64,000 nt of DNA, from assembly GCF_000355695.1 (NCBI RefSeq), contig NC_020891.1, positions 992,001-1,056,000 on the forward strand, read 5' to 3'. The stretch is from Clavibacter nebraskensis NCPPB 2581 (GTDB lineage: Bacteria; Actinomycetota; Actinomycetes; Actinomycetales; Microbacteriaceae). Both the position numbers and the translations under genes were made by a program. Shown here in pieces: positions 45,257-60,217 of this stretch (positions are counted from its first letter, which is position 1; the number at the start of each line of letters is the position of its first letter). The notes beneath the pieces are model-generated. The model ran no database searches. It was not told the DNA's origin and worked only from the letters and a program-made list of their open reading frames with translations.

Positions 45257-46564
45257 TCAGAGCCGCCCGGTCGCCTTCAGCCGGATGTAGCGGTCGGCCA
45301 GCGCGGGCGGCAGGTCCGCCGGCGCGCCCGTGACGACGTCCGCCCCGAGCCGGCGCACCGCGGCCTCCACGCGCGCGACGTCGAGGAGCGCGCGCTCGGC
45401 GGCGGCCGCGCGGTAGACGGCGGCGCGGCCTGAGCGGTCGGCGGCGCGCTCGGCGAGGCCGGGATCCACCACCGCGGCCACGAGCACGTGGTGCGTGCGC
45501 GTCAGCTGCGGCAGCGCCTGCAGGAGCGCGCGCGTGCTGCCGGGGGAGTCGATGGCGGTGAGCAGCACCACGAGCGAGCGCTGCGACACGATGCGGCGCA
45601 CGAGCGCGGGCACGGCCGTCCAGTCGGTCTCGAGGAGCTCCGGGTCCACGGGCGCGAGGGCGTCGACCATGCGCGAGACCACGTCCCCGCCGGATCCGGC
45701 CCGCACGCGCGCGCGGACGCGGCGGTCGTGCGCCACCATGTCCACCCGGTCGCCCGAGCGCGTGGCGAGCGCCGCGAGCAGCAGCGACGCCTCGAACGCG
45801 GTGTCGAGGCGCGTCTCGTCCCGGATCCGGCCCGCGGCCGTGCGGCCCGTGTCGAGCACGAGCACCACGCGCCGGTCGCGCTCGGGCCGCCAGGTGCGGA
45901 CGACCACGTCCTGGCGCCGGGCGGTCGCACGCCAGTCGATGGAGCGCACGTCGTCGCCGCGCACGTAGTCGCGCAGGCTGTCGAACTCGGTGCCCTGGCC
46001 GCGCACCATGAGGGCGGTCCGGCCGTCGAGCTCGCGCATCCGGGCGAGGCGCGAGGGCAGGTGGCGGCGCGAGCGGAACGGCGGCAGCACGCGCACGGCG
46101 CCGGGGGAGAGGAGCGTCGCCTGGCGCGCGGCGAGGCCGAGCGGGCCGGCCGAGCGGATCGTCACGCGCTCGGTGCGGCGCTCGCCGCGACGGGTCGGCG
46201 TGAGGGAGAGGCGGATCGCGCGGCGCTCGCCGGCGGGGATCCGCACCCGGTCGCGCGTGGAGGACGCGCCCGCGGACGGCTGCCAGGCGTCGCGCACCAC
46301 GCCGCGCAGGGTGCGGGATCCGCGGTTCGTCACGAGCAGCACGCTCTCGCCCGCCTCGTCGAGGCGGATCCGCGCGGGCAGCACGCGCTCGAGCGCCACG
46401 GCCCGCGGGCTCGCGGCGAGGGCGAGGTCCGTCGCCACCAGCAGGGCGACCAGGAGGATCCACCCCGCGAGGAGCGCGTAGGCCGCGTCCGACCCGTCGC
46501 CGAGCGCGACGAGCGGCGCGATCCCCAGGAGGAGGAGCGCGACCGTGCGTCCGGTGAGGGCCAT
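45257..46564 (-). CDS. DUF58 domain-containing protein
   Basis: A 435-residue protein with two hydrophobic N-terminal helices, then a beta-rich region and the DUF58 core GTEFDSLRDYVRGDDVRSIDWRATARRQDVVVRTWRPERDRRVVLVLDTGRT, which begins a vWA-like domain. DUF58 proteins partner MoxR AAA ATPases. It starts at ATG 46564, 14 bases after the MoxR stop, as the last gene of a five-gene operon. The function is unproven, possibly envelope-protein or complex maturation. Confidence 0.88.
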   Translation of the reverse strand: MALTGRTVALLLLGIAPLVALGDGSDAAYALLAGWILLVALLVATDLALAASPRAVALERVLPARIRLDEAGESVLLVTNRGSRTLRGVVRDAWQPSAGASSTRDRVRIPAGERRAIRLSLTPTRRGERRTERVTIRSAGPLGLAARQATLLSPGAVRVLPPFRSRRHLPSRLARMRELDGRTALMVRGQGTEFDSLRDYVRGDDVRSIDWRATARRQDVVVRTWRPERDRRVVLVLDTGRTAAGRIRDETRLDTAFEASLLLAALATRSGDRVDMVAHDRRVRARVRAGSGGDVVSRMVDALAPVDPELLETDWTAVPALVRRIVSQRSLVVLLTAIDSPGSTRALLQALPQLTRTHHVLVAAVVDPGLAERAADRSGRAAVYRAAAAERALLDVARVEAAVRRLGADVVTGAPADLPPALADRYIRLKATGRL

Positions 46565-46578
46565 CTAGCGGCGCGCCA

Positions 46579-47528
<950 letters not shown>

Positions 47529-47532
<4 letters not shown>

Positions 47533-48773
47533 GGATCCATTCTCCTGGTCGGGTCGGCGGGGTCGGCGGCGCGGGCGACGCGGCGCTCGAGGGCGGCGAG
47601 GCGCCCGGCGAGGTCGACGAGGTCGCGGTCGGTGCGGGGGCGGTCGTCGAGGAGCAGGGCGCGGATGCCCGCGGGGTCCTCCTGGAGGGCGGCGGCGGAG
47701 GCGGCCACGACGTCGTCGACGGACGCGAGGCGGCCGAGTGCGAGCGTCGTGGCGATCCGGTCGACCGTGCCCACCCGCAGCGCGTCGAGGGCGTGGCCGC
47801 GCGCGTCCGCCCGCTGGTAGAGCCGGGCGCGGCCCTCCGCGGTCTCGTCGGCGCGCACCACGACGGGCAGCCGCTCCACCACGAGCGGGCCGAAGCGGCG
47901 GCCGCGCCACACGGCGGCGGCGAGGGCGGCGGCGCCCAGCAGCAGGATCGCCGGGGTCACCCACCCGGGCGTCAGCTCCCCGAGCGTGGGCGGCGCGTCT
48001 CCGGCGGCGTCGTCGGGCGACGGGGTGTACCAGACGAGCCGCCGCCGCTCGCCGAGCACGCCCAGGGCGAGGGCGGCGGATCCCTGCTCGGCGATGCGGT
48101 CGTTGGTGAGGATCGGATCCGCGCCGAGCACGGTCACGGTGCCGCCGGGCGCGAGCGTCGCCGGCACCCGGAGGAGCGCGAACGCGTCGCCGGTGTCGTC
48201 GGGGAAGCACGTGACGGCGTCCGCCGCGTCGTCGCCGAGGTAGCGGAACACGGGCGCGTCGTCCGGCACGGATCCCGCGGCCGTGGCGGCCGGCAGCGCG
48301 CACGCGGCGTCGAGCGCGCGGTCGGCGGACTCGGCCGCGCCGCCCGCCGCGACGTCGGGCGCGATGGCCTGCAGGGTCCGGAAGTCGGGCGCGAGCAGCA
48401 CCGTGCGGGTCGCGAGCCGGCCGACCTCCGCCAGTCGCTCGTCGTCGAGGCGGTCGGAGGTCACGCCGAGCACGAGCGTCGCGTCGTCGCCGTCCCCGAC
48501 GGCGACCCGCGCCTCCTCGAGCGTCGTCGCGAGCGTGACCTCGACGCCCTGCGCCTGGAGCACGCGGGCGAGCGCCTGCGTGCCGCCGGGCGCCGGGTTG
48601 TCGGGGGCCAGCGCGTCGCCCTGGCGCGCGACGCCGGAGACCGCGAGCGAGGCCACGGCGACGAGCATGGCGAGGGCGGCCAGCGCGATCCACGTGCCGG
48701 CCCGCTGCAGCGCCTGCCGCGGCGTCCGGGTCTCGGGCGTCGCGAGGTCGGCGGTCGGCGCGGGCGCGCTCAC
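47529..48773 (-). CDS. DUF4350 domain-containing membrane protein
   Basis: A 414-residue protein with an N-terminal helix (about 27-48), a soluble DUF4350 domain (DNPAPGGTQALARVLQAQGVEVTLATTLEEA, VLGADPILTNDRIAEQGSAALAL), a second helix near residue 270 and a C-terminal cytoplasmic helical part. The GTG 48773 start overlaps the DUF4129 stop. DUF4350 proteins accompany DUF4129-MoxR-DUF58 operons in actinobacteria; biochemical role unknown. Its only Cys residues lie in the extracytoplasmic part (ACALPAA, TCFPDD) and could form a disulfide. Confidence 0.85.
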
Positions 48774-49456
48774 CGCGGACCCGCGCCCACGGGCTCGTGC
48801 AGCACGGGGACGGCCGTGCGCAGGTCGCGGTCGAGGGCGGCGAGCCGGTCGAGCATCCCCTCGGTGCCGGGGCGGCCGAGGTAGCGGACGGCGTCGAAGT
48901 CGTCGGCCGCGACGACGAGGCGGGCGGCATGGGCCGGGTGCGCGGATCCCGCGCGCCGGGCGAACCCGCGGGCGGTGGTGCCCGGATCCACCGTCACGAT
49001 CGTGCGCTCGGCCTGTTCGCGCGCGATCGCCCGGAACAGGTCGGACGCGGCCGCCGCCAGGTCGCCCGCTCGGCGGGACGCCTCGGCCGCGCGGCGCAGC
49101 TCCTCGGCGGAGCGCCGGTCGTCGGATCCGAACAGCCCGGCGCCGCGCGCGGCCGCCCGCCTGCGGTCCCGGCGCGGCGCCCCGAACACGAGGAACGCCA
49201 CCACGACGACGACGAGCAGGAGCACCCCGATCACCACGGGCGCGAGGTCGGCGAGGCCGCCGCCCGCCCCGTCGAGGAGCCCGGCGATCCAGTCGCCCAC
49301 GGCCTGCGCCGCGAGGTCGAGCGCGTTCGGCCGGGCCGCCTCGTACTCGGGCTTCGCGAGCTCGTCGAGGAGGAGGCGGCGCGCGTCGTCGGCGTCGGGA
49401 TCGAGCGGCACCGCGGCCGCGCGCGCGGCCGCGGCGAGCAGGAGGGAGCCGGTCAC
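48770..49456 (-). CDS. DUF4129 domain-containing membrane protein
   Basis: A 228-residue protein. PLDPDADDARRLLLDELAKPEY at the N-terminus, a single strong transmembrane helix (VVIGVLLLVVVVVAFLVFG), then a cytoplasmic region ending in the DUF4129 core TARGFARRAG...FDAVRYLGRPGTEGMLDRLAALD. GTG 49456 overlaps the upstream stop by GTGA. In other bacteria DUF4129 is fused to transglutaminase-like proteins. No transglutaminase gene is present here, so this is the minimal version. Confidence 0.84.
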   Translation of the reverse strand: MTGSLLLAAAARAAAVPLDPDADDARRLLLDELAKPEYEAARPNALDLAAQAVGDWIAGLLDGAGGGLADLAPVVIGVLLLVVVVVAFLVFGAPRRDRRRAAARGAGLFGSDDRRSAEELRRAAEASRRAGDLAAAASDLFRAIAREQAERTIVTVDPGTTARGFARRAGSAHPAHAARLVVAADDFDAVRYLGRPGTEGMLDRLAALDRDLRTAVPVLHEPVGAGPR

Positions 49457-50649
49457 GCGCGTCCCGGGCCGGCTGCGCCCGCGGGCGCCTGGTACGGGTC
49501 CCGCGCGTCCGGCCCGGTGGCCGATGCCGCGCCCGCCGCGCGCTCCTGGGCGAAGCGCGCGAACTCGAGGTCGAGCCCCTCGCGCCGCATCCGCAGGTCG
49601 ATGTAGAGGATGGCCGCGTTCGCCGACGTGACGACCGCGCCGATGCTCCCCACCACCACGCTCACCACGACCGAGAGCAGCTGCGTGCCGAGGTAGAAGA
49701 CCGTCGAGGCGTCGAAGGTCTGGAATTCGAGCTCCCCGTTCGGGAAGAGCACGGTCTGCAGGATGGAGGTCAGCAGGGTCATCGGCACCGTCACGACGTT
49801 CGTGGCCGCGGAGACGATCACCGCGGTGAGCAGCAGGATCCCGAGCACGCGCCAGAACGACCCGATCGTGAGCGACCACGACCGGCGGGCCGCCGCGAGC
49901 GGCCGCAGCCGCTCGATCACGATGGCGCTCGGCACGAGGGCGAGCCGCGTCGAGACCCAGGCGGAGACGACCACGAGGCCCATCACGCCGAGCACGCCCA
50001 CGATGATCCCCACGGCGATGCCCGCGCCGCCGGCGAGCACCAGCAGCGTCACGATGCCCGCGAGCACCGCGAGGACGAGCGTCCACGCCGCCGTGAGGGA
50101 AAGGCTCCACAGCACGAGCGGCAGGATCCGCGGGCGGGCGAGCCGCCACAGCGCACGCATCCGCAGCCGCTCGCCGAGCGTGCCCCGCGCCACCTCGCTC
50201 GCGACGACGCCCTGCAGGAACGCCGACGCGACGATCGACAGCACGATGGTGACGAGGGCGGCGACGATGACCGCCGCCACGCCGCCGGCGATGAGCGGCC
50301 CCTGCTCCGCCTCGCGCGCGGAGAAGATGCGCGTGACGACGAAGCCGGTCACGCCGCTCACGATCACGAGGGTCACGATGCCGACGAGCCCCTGGATCAG
50401 CAGCGCGCTGCCGACCGTGGCGCCGGGATTCCGGCGCAGCGTCTGGAACGAGCCCGCGAGGATCGCACCGAGGCCCAGCGGCCGCAGCGGCAGCAGGCCG
50501 GGCTTCGGCGGCGGGGTCCAGCCGGGCGCGGCGCCCCAGCCGGGCGGCGGCGGGAAGCCCCCGCCGGGAGGAGCCGCGGGCGACCCGGGCGGGGGAGCCG
50601 CGGGCGAGCCGGGGGTCTGAGGGGCCTCCCAGCTCTGGTCGTCGGTCAC
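49453..50649 (-). CDS. Multi-pass membrane protein with Pro/Gly-rich N-terminus (GPDPase membrane-domain-like)
   Basis: A 398-residue protein. The N-terminal 60 residues are a Pro/Gly/Ala-rich cytoplasmic tail, followed by PLRPLGLGAILAGSFQTLRRNPGATVG and about six long hydrophobic helices. It ends in AILYIDLRMRREGLDLEFARF, a signature of the small membrane family related to the glycerophosphodiester phosphodiesterase membrane domain. GTG 50649 is preceded by GGGAGG. It is the first gene of the coupled five-gene operon through DUF58 and is divergent from mtrA. The function is unknown. Confidence 0.82.
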   Translation of the reverse strand: MTDDQSWEAPQTPGSPAAPPPGSPAAPPGGGFPPPPGWGAAPGWTPPPKPGLLPLRPLGLGAILAGSFQTLRRNPGATVGSALLIQGLVGIVTLVIVSGVTGFVVTRIFSAREAEQGPLIAGGVAAVIVAALVTIVLSIVASAFLQGVVASEVARGTLGERLRMRALWRLARPRILPLVLWSLSLTAAWTLVLAVLAGIVTLLVLAGGAGIAVGIIVGVLGVMGLVVVSAWVSTRLALVPSAIVIERLRPLAAARRSWSLTIGSFWRVLGILLLTAVIVSAATNVVTVPMTLLTSILQTVLFPNGELEFQTFDASTVFYLGTQLLSVVVSVVVGSIGAVVTSANAAILYIDLRMRREGLDLEFARFAQERAAGAASATGPDARDPYQAPAGAAGPGRA

Positions 50650-50725
50650 GCCCGCCAGCCTCCCACAGGCCGCGCGCGAAGTCCCGCGCCGGGCGGGCCC
50701 GGCCGATCCCCGCGCATGCACCGGC

Positions 50726-50731
50726 TAGCCT
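50726..50731 (+). promoter_or_regulatory. putative -10 hexamer of the mtrA operon
   Basis: TAGCCT lies 32 bases before ATG 50763 in a 113-base divergent gap; AGGGA within the leader is a possible ribosome site. Confidence 0.4.
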
Positions 50732-50762
50732 GGAGGCCTACGAGGACAGGGAACACCTTCAG

Positions 50763-51443
50763 ATGACAGCACGGATCCTGGTGGTCGACGACGACACCGC
50801 GCTCGCCGAGATGATCGGCATCGTCCTGCGCACCGAGGGGTTCGAGCCCTCCTTCTGCGGGGACGGCGGCCAGGCGCTCGCCGCGTTCCACGAGGCGAAG
50901 CCCGACCTGGTGCTGCTCGACCTCATGCTCCCCGGCCTCGACGGCATCCAGGTGTGCGACCTCATCCGCGCCGAGTCGGGCGTGCCCATCATCATGCTCA
51001 CCGCGAAGTCCGACACGGCCGACGTCGTCAAGGGCCTCGAGTCCGGCGCCGACGACTACATCGTCAAGCCCTTCAACCCGAAGGAGCTCGTCGCCCGCAT
51101 CCGCACGCGCCTGCGCCCCGCGGCCGCCGCGTCGCCCGGGCTCCTCCAGGTCGGCGACCTCGTCGTCGACGTCGAGGGCCACGAGGTGCGCCGCGGCGAG
51201 GAGCGGATCAACCTCACGCCCCTCGAGTTCGACCTCCTGCACGCGCTCGCCAGCCGCCCGCAGCAGGTGTTCACGCGCGAGATGCTCCTCGAGCAGGTTT
51301 GGGGCTACCAGTACAAGGCCGACACGCGCCTCGTCAACGTCCACGTGCAGCGACTGCGCGCGAAGGTCGAGGACGACCCGGACAACCCGCGCATCGTCAT
51401 GACCGTCCGCGGCGTCGGCTACCGCGCGGGGGCAGCGACCTAG
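50763..51443 (+). CDS. mtrA: DNA-binding response regulator MtrA
   Basis: A 226-residue OmpR-type regulator. The receiver domain has ILVVDDDTALAEMI, phosphoacceptor D53 in LVLLDLMLPGLDG, the switch Thr in MLTAKSD and Lys in VKPFNPKEL. The winged-helix domain includes RINLTPLEFDLLHALASRPQQVFTREMLLEQVWGYQYKADTRLVNVHVQRLRAKVEDDP. In actinobacteria MtrA controls cell-wall hydrolases, division and osmotic responses. It is followed 4 bases later by mtrB. Confidence 0.96.
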   Translation: MTARILVVDDDTALAEMIGIVLRTEGFEPSFCGDGGQALAAFHEAKPDLVLLDLMLPGLDGIQVCDLIRAESGVPIIMLTAKSDTADVVKGLESGADDYIVKPFNPKELVARIRTRLRPAAAASPGLLQVGDLVVDVEGHEVRRGEERINLTPLEFDLLHALASRPQQVFTREMLLEQVWGYQYKADTRLVNVHVQRLRAKVEDDPDNPRIVMTVRGVGYRAGAAT

Positions 51444-51447
51444 CCCC

Positions 51448-53065
<1,618 letters not shown>

Positions 53066-53082
<17 letters not shown>

Positions 53083-54781
53083 TCCCCGCCCGCGCCGCGC
53101 GTCCCGCGCGGCCGCCGTCGTGCTCGTCGCCGCCTGCGCCATCCTCCTCTCCGGCTGCGTCTCGATCCCGTCCGGCGGGCCCGTCTCCGAGGGCGACCCC
53201 GCCACCGTCACCGACGAGTCGGGCGTCAGCTACCAGCCGGACGGCCCGCAGGCGGGCGACGCCCCCGACGACGTCATCGCCGGCTTCGTCGACGCCGCCA
53301 CGAGCTCCGCCGACCAGTACGGCGTCGCGCGCCAGTTCCTCTCCTCCGACTTCGCGTCGCGCTGGGACCCGTTCGCGAGCGTCGTCGTCTGGGAGGGCCA
53401 GGCGAGCACCTCGGAGGAGGTCGACGGCACCTACAGCTACTCCGTCACGACCATCGCGACGGTCGACGGCCAGGGCCACTACCGCGAGGTCGGCAGCGAC
53501 CAGGAGACGCGCCTGTCCTTCCAGCTCGTGCAGGAGCGCGGCGAGTGGCGCATCGCGAAGGCGCCCGACGGCATCGCCCTGCGCTCCACCTACTTCCGCG
53601 AGATCTTCAGCGCGCACGCCCTCTACTTCTTCGACCCCACGTTCTCGTTCCTCGTGCCCGACCTCCGGTTCTTCGTCACGCGCGCGTCCCAGAGCGTCAG
53701 CACGCGCATCGTCAAGTCGCTCCTCCAGGGCCCGTCGCCGTGGCTGTCGCAGCCCGCGGTCGTCACGGCCTTCCCCGAGGGCACGCGGCTGGCGTCGTCG
53801 ACCGTCACGACCGCGGGCGGCACGCCGCAGGTGGACCTCTCGACCGAGGCGCGCGCCGCCGACGGCATCACGCAGCAGCGGATGAAGCTCCAGCTGCGGC
53901 AGAGCCTGTCCAACATCCCGTCCGTGCTCGACGTGCAGATGCTCGTCGACGGCACGCCCCTCACCGTGGCGGACTTCGGCGGCCGCGGCCCCGTCAAGGA
54001 CCCGCAGGCGGAGTCGCGCCCGCTCGTCCTCGCGCAGGGCGCGTTCGGCTACCTCGGCGGGGGAGAGGTGGCCCCGCTCGGCTTGCTCGGCACGCGCGTG
54101 ACGGCGCTCGGGGCCGACGCGGCGACCCTCAGCGCCGACGGCCAGCAGGCGGCGGTGCGCAACGCGTCCGGCGTCTGGTCGGTGGGTGACGGCGACCGCG
54201 ACGCCGTCCTCCTGGACACGCGTCCGGGCCTCGTCGCGCCGTCCCTCGACACGCAGGGCTACGTCTGGTCGACACCGGCGTCGGATCCTCGCGGGCTCGT
54301 CGCGTGGGGCCCCGACGGCGTCGGCCACCCCGTCGCCGTGAGCTGGACCGCCACGGGCCGTGTCGTCTCCCTCGAGGTCGCGCGCGACGGCGCCCGCGTC
54401 CTCGTCCAGCTCGAGACGGGCGCCGGGCCGCAGCTGCTCGTCGCCTCGATCGTGCGCGACAAGGGCGTCCCCACCGCCCTCACGACGACCCCGCTCGAGC
54501 TCCTCGCGTCGCCCGGCACCCCGTTGGACGCGACGTGGGTCGACGAACTCGACGTCGCCACCCTCACCCTCGCGCCCGACGGCGAGCGCCAGGTCGAGCT
54601 GCACCAGGTGGGCGGTCCGTCGAAGGACATGGGATCCGCGGCCGACGGCGTCTCCATCACCGGCGCCAACGACGAGAGCGGCCTGCGCGTCCTCACCAGC
54701 GCGGGCGCCCTGCTCACGCCGCGGGGCAGCACGTGGCAGCAGACCGCCACCGGCGTCTCCTTCGTGGCGACCAAGCGCTGA
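53066..54781 (+). CDS. lpqB: Lipoprotein LpqB (MtrAB accessory)
   Basis: A 571-residue lipoprotein. The signal peptide ends in the lipobox LLSGC (C31). A GerMN-like domain and a beta-propeller-like C-terminus follow (repeated LxxDxxxVWSTPASDPRGLVAWGPDG patterns). GTG 53066 is chosen because AGGAGG lies 6 bases before it; the in-frame ATG at 53060 abuts that site. It overlaps mtrB by 17 bases. In mycobacteria LpqB modulates MtrB signalling at the membrane. The operon order mtrA-mtrB-lpqB is conserved. Confidence 0.93.
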
Positions 54782-54842
54782 CCCCGTCCACGGATCCGCC
54801 GCGCCAGTCCTCCCCGCACCGGCCGCGTGCGATCCTCCGCGC

Positions 54843-55730
54843 GTGATCCCCGTGCCCGGGCCGCTCGCCCCGTCCTCCCGCATCCCGTCCGCGCTCCGCG
54901 CAGCCCTGCTCGACGCCCTCGCGGTCGTCGCCCCGGTGACCTGCGCCGGGTGCGGCGCCCCCGACCGCGCTGTGTGCTCGGCCTGCCGGGCCGCGATGCC
55001 CTGCCCGCCCCTCGTGCGACCCCTCGCGCTGCCCGCCGTCCCGTCGCCCCGGGGTCGCGTCCCGGCCCGCGTCGTGCCGGTCGGCTGCGGGAGCGCGTAC
55101 GCCCCGCCCTGGCCCGCGCTCCTGTCCGGCCTCAAGGAGGACGGCCGCACGGACGCCGCGCGGGCGATGGCGGCGACCCTGATCCGCGCCGTCCACGCTT
55201 CCGTCGCCGCCGCCGAGCGCGAGGCCGATCCCGCCGCCGCCCCCGCGTGGCCTCTCGACGTGATCCCCGTCCCCGCGCCCGCCGCCTCCCTCCGCCGTCG
55301 CGGCTACGCGCCCGTCGAGGTCCTGCTCGCCCGCGCCGGGATCGTGCCGCTGCGGGCGCCGGGCGTGCCCGGGCTGCGGCGCCACCCGCTCCGCTTCACC
55401 CGACGGCCGGCCGACCAGGCCGGCCTCGGGGTCGCCGCGCGCGCGGCCAACGTCGACGGCTGCCTCTCAGCGCGCATCGACCTCGCCGGCCGCCGGATCC
55501 TCGTGGTCGACGACGTCCTCACCACAGGAGCCACGCTCCGCGAGACCTGCCGCGCCGTCCGCGCCGCGGGCGGCGAGGTCGTCGCGTGCGCCGTGCTCAC
55601 GGCCGTGTCCGCCCGCACCCGCGGCGCAGCGCCACGCGCCCGACGACCGACCCGTCGCTCCCTGTGCATGTCCGATGCGCGCGCGGTCCACCCGCCGGAT
55701 GCCTCGCGCTGCGATGAGCCCGAGGTCTAG
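54843..55730 (+). CDS. comF: ComF family phosphoribosyltransferase-like protein
   Basis: A 295-residue protein. An N-terminal zinc ribbon (CAGCGAPDRAVCSAC) is followed by a PRTase fold with LKEDGRTDAA, DVIPVPAPAASLRRRGYAPVEVLLA and the PRPP loop RRILVVDDVLTTGAT (about 217-230). ComF-family proteins are linked to DNA uptake in competent bacteria, but in actinobacteria this lpqB-linked copy has no proven role. GTG 54843 lies 61 bases after lpqB. The hpf promoter hexamer overlaps its stop codon. Confidence 0.88.
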   Translation: MIPVPGPLAPSSRIPSALRAALLDALAVVAPVTCAGCGAPDRAVCSACRAAMPCPPLVRPLALPAVPSPRGRVPARVVPVGCGSAYAPPWPALLSGLKEDGRTDAARAMAATLIRAVHASVAAAEREADPAAAPAWPLDVIPVPAPAASLRRRGYAPVEVLLARAGIVPLRAPGVPGLRRHPLRFTRRPADQAGLGVAARAANVDGCLSARIDLAGRRILVVDDVLTTGATLRETCRAVRAAGGEVVACAVLTAVSARTRGAAPRARRPTRRSLCMSDARAVHPPDASRCDEPEV

Positions 55731-55733
55731 GCT
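55728..55733 (+). promoter_or_regulatory. putative -10 hexamer of hpf
   Basis: TAGGCT overlaps the comF stop codon and would give a leader of about 60 bases. Confidence 0.35.
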
Positions 55734-55800
55734 CGCCCGAAAGGCGTGAAAGTGATCGCCCTCTTCCAGCGGGCGACGCGTCATGATCTGGAGGTACGTC

Positions 55801-56496
55801 ATGGACATCAACATCACCGGCCGCAACGCGGAGATCACGGACCGATTCCGCGTGTACGCCACCGAGAAGGCCGACAAGATCGTCCAGCTCGCCGAGAAGT
55901 CCATCTCTCTCGACATCAAGGTCTCGCGGCACAGCGAGAAGTCCGGCGGATCCGCCGGGGACGACCGCGTGGAGATCACGCTCGTGGGCCCGGGCCCCGT
56001 CATCCGCGCCGAGAGCAGCGCCGCCGACAAGTTCGCCGCCTTCGACCTGGCCCTCGGGCGCATGCTCGAACGGCTGCGCCGTGCCAAGGACAAGAAGAAG
56101 ATCCACCGCGGCAACCACCGCCCCGTGTCCCTGCACGAGGCCGCCACCGAGGGCTTCGCCCAGATCGACCTCGACCCGGCGGACGCCGAGCTCATCGAGC
56201 GCGTCAACGGGAAGAGCGTCGCGCCCGTCGACCAGCCCGTCGACGAGGACGACTACTGCCCCGTGGTCATCCGCACCAAGGTATTCCCGTCGCAGTCCAT
56301 GACGGTCGACCAGGCCCTCGAGCACATGGAGCTCGTCGGCCACGACTTCTTCCTCTTCATCGACGCGGAGACCGACCGCCCGAGCGTCGTCTACCGCCGC
56401 AAGGGCTGGGACTACGGCGTCATCGGCCTGGCCGACGGCGAGCAGGAGCTGGCCGGCGCCGGCGCCGGCGCCGGATCGCGATCGCTGCGCCGCTGA
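55801..56496 (+). CDS. hpf: Long-form ribosome hibernation promoting factor
   Basis: A 231-residue protein that dimerises idle 70S ribosomes. The N-terminal S30AE domain is MDINITGRNAEITDRFRVYATEKADKIVQLAEKSISLDIKVSRH. A linker follows, and then the C-terminal dimerisation domain (VVIRTKVFPSQSMTVDQALEHMELVGHDFFLFIDAETDRPSVVYRRKGWDYGVI). GGAGGT lies 5 bases before ATG 55801, which decides against ATG 55783. The extreme C-terminus carries a GAGAGAG repeat. It is followed by a terminator and secA, the same order as in mycobacteria. Confidence 0.95.
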   Translation: MDINITGRNAEITDRFRVYATEKADKIVQLAEKSISLDIKVSRHSEKSGGSAGDDRVEITLVGPGPVIRAESSAADKFAAFDLALGRMLERLRRAKDKKKIHRGNHRPVSLHEAATEGFAQIDLDPADAELIERVNGKSVAPVDQPVDEDDYCPVVIRTKVFPSQSMTVDQALEHMELVGHDFFLFIDAETDRPSVVYRRKGWDYGVIGLADGEQELAGAGAGAGSRSLRR

Positions 56497-56510
56497 TCCC
56501 CCTCCTCCCA

Positions 56511-56544
56511 CGAGGCCCCGCACGCTCCCGCGTGCGGGGCCTCG
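56511..56544 (+). terminator. hairpin terminator after hpf
   Basis: 14-base perfect arms (CGAGGCCCCGCACG / CGTGCGGGGCCTCG) with a 6-base loop, 14 bases after the hpf stop. Confidence 0.75.
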
Positions 56545-56602
56545 TGCGTGAGACCGCGTCCCCGGATCAGGGCGTTCCCGGGAAGGGCACCGGACGAGCC
56601 GG

Positions 56603-56608
56603 TACTAT
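56603..56608 (+). promoter_or_regulatory. putative -10 hexamer of secA
   Basis: TACTAT, about 87 bases before ATG 56695. The leader 56609-56694 has no further element I can support beyond CAGGGAGA before the start. Confidence 0.4.
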
Positions 56609-56694
56609 GGCGAAGCTCGTCGGCGGCGACATCCGCGCGCCGTCACGGCGGTCGTCGTCATCCGGCGCCCGCCCATCTACGCAGGGAGACACCG

Positions 56695-59520
<2,826 letters not shown>

Positions 59521-59571
59521 GCCCTCCCCGGTCCGGCGGGTCACCCGTCGTCCCGGGGCCCGAGCGTCGAG

Positions 59572-59621
59572 CGCACGACGAAGGGCGCGTCTCCCGCGGG
59601 AGACGCGCCCTTCGTCGTGCG
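59572..59621. terminator. perfect 50-bp palindrome, bidirectional terminator between secA and the convergent gene
   Basis: Arms 59572-59596 and 59597-59621 are exact reverse complements with no spacer (25 bp each, starting CGCACGACGAAGGG). It starts 51 bases after the secA stop and ends 8 bases before the stop codon of the convergent Rv3235-like gene. No T-tract follows. Confidence 0.8.
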
Positions 59622-59629
59622 ACGGGTGG

Positions 59630-60217
59630 CTACAAGACGTTGATGGCCGTCGCGCGCCAGCGGCGGTCGAGGCCCTCGAGCCGGATGGCGACGGCGCGGG
59701 CGCGTGCCCGGCCGTGGACCACGATGACCGCCTCGATGACGCCGTCTCGAGGGGAGAACGACGTGACCGTGCCGATGGTGAACACCGGCCGGGTCACCGA
59801 CTGCCCCTTGGTGCGCCGGGCCCGGGCGCTGAGCACCACGCGCTTGAGCAGGTGGCGGTAGACGTCGTCGCTGACCCAGCGGGCGATCTGGTCGAGCTCC
59901 CGGGCTCCGGCGAGGATCTCGATGACGCAGCGGGTGAGGTTCTCGAGCAGCGGCCCCGACGGGGGCAGGTCCTGGCTGCTGCAGGGCTGGCGCCCGAAGA
60001 AGTCGTCGACGTCGAAGCGCTTGCGGACCGTTCCCCGCACCGTGGCGGTCGTCGAGGATTCGGTCGCGGAGGACGGACCGGCTGGGGCGCTCGTCGTCTG
60101 CGGAGGCGCTGCGGCGGGCTTCCGAGCACCGGACCGCCGGGTGGAGCCGCCCTCGGCGTCACCGGCGACGGTGCTCCGGCCGTCGGGGAGATCCTCCCGT
60201 GGCACTGCTTCACTCAT
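59630..60217 (-). CDS. Rv3235-family protein
   Basis: A 195-residue cytoplasmic protein. The first 65 residues are disordered (Ala/Pro/Ser/Thr-rich). The conserved part is FFGRQPCSSQDLPPSGPLLENLTRCVIEILAGARELDQIARWVSDDVYRHLLKRVVLSARAR and a C-terminal beta region (VIEAVIVVHGRARARAVAIRLEGLDRRWRATAINVL). The family is confined to actinobacteria near secA, from memory of M. tuberculosis Rv3235; its role is unknown. ATG 60217. Convergent with secA. Confidence 0.82.
   Translation of the reverse strand: MSEAVPREDLPDGRSTVAGDAEGGSTRRSGARKPAAAPPQTTSAPAGPSSATESSTTATVRGTVRKRFDVDDFFGRQPCSSQDLPPSGPLLENLTRCVIEILAGARELDQIARWVSDDVYRHLLKRVVLSARARRTKGQSVTRPVFTIGTVTSFSPRDGVIEAVIVVHGRARARAVAIRLEGLDRRWRATAINVL

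Noticed and set aside
56451-56475. GCCGGC repeat at the end of hpf as a regulatory repeat
   Set aside because: It is in-frame Gly-Ala coding low complexity within the HPF C-terminus.
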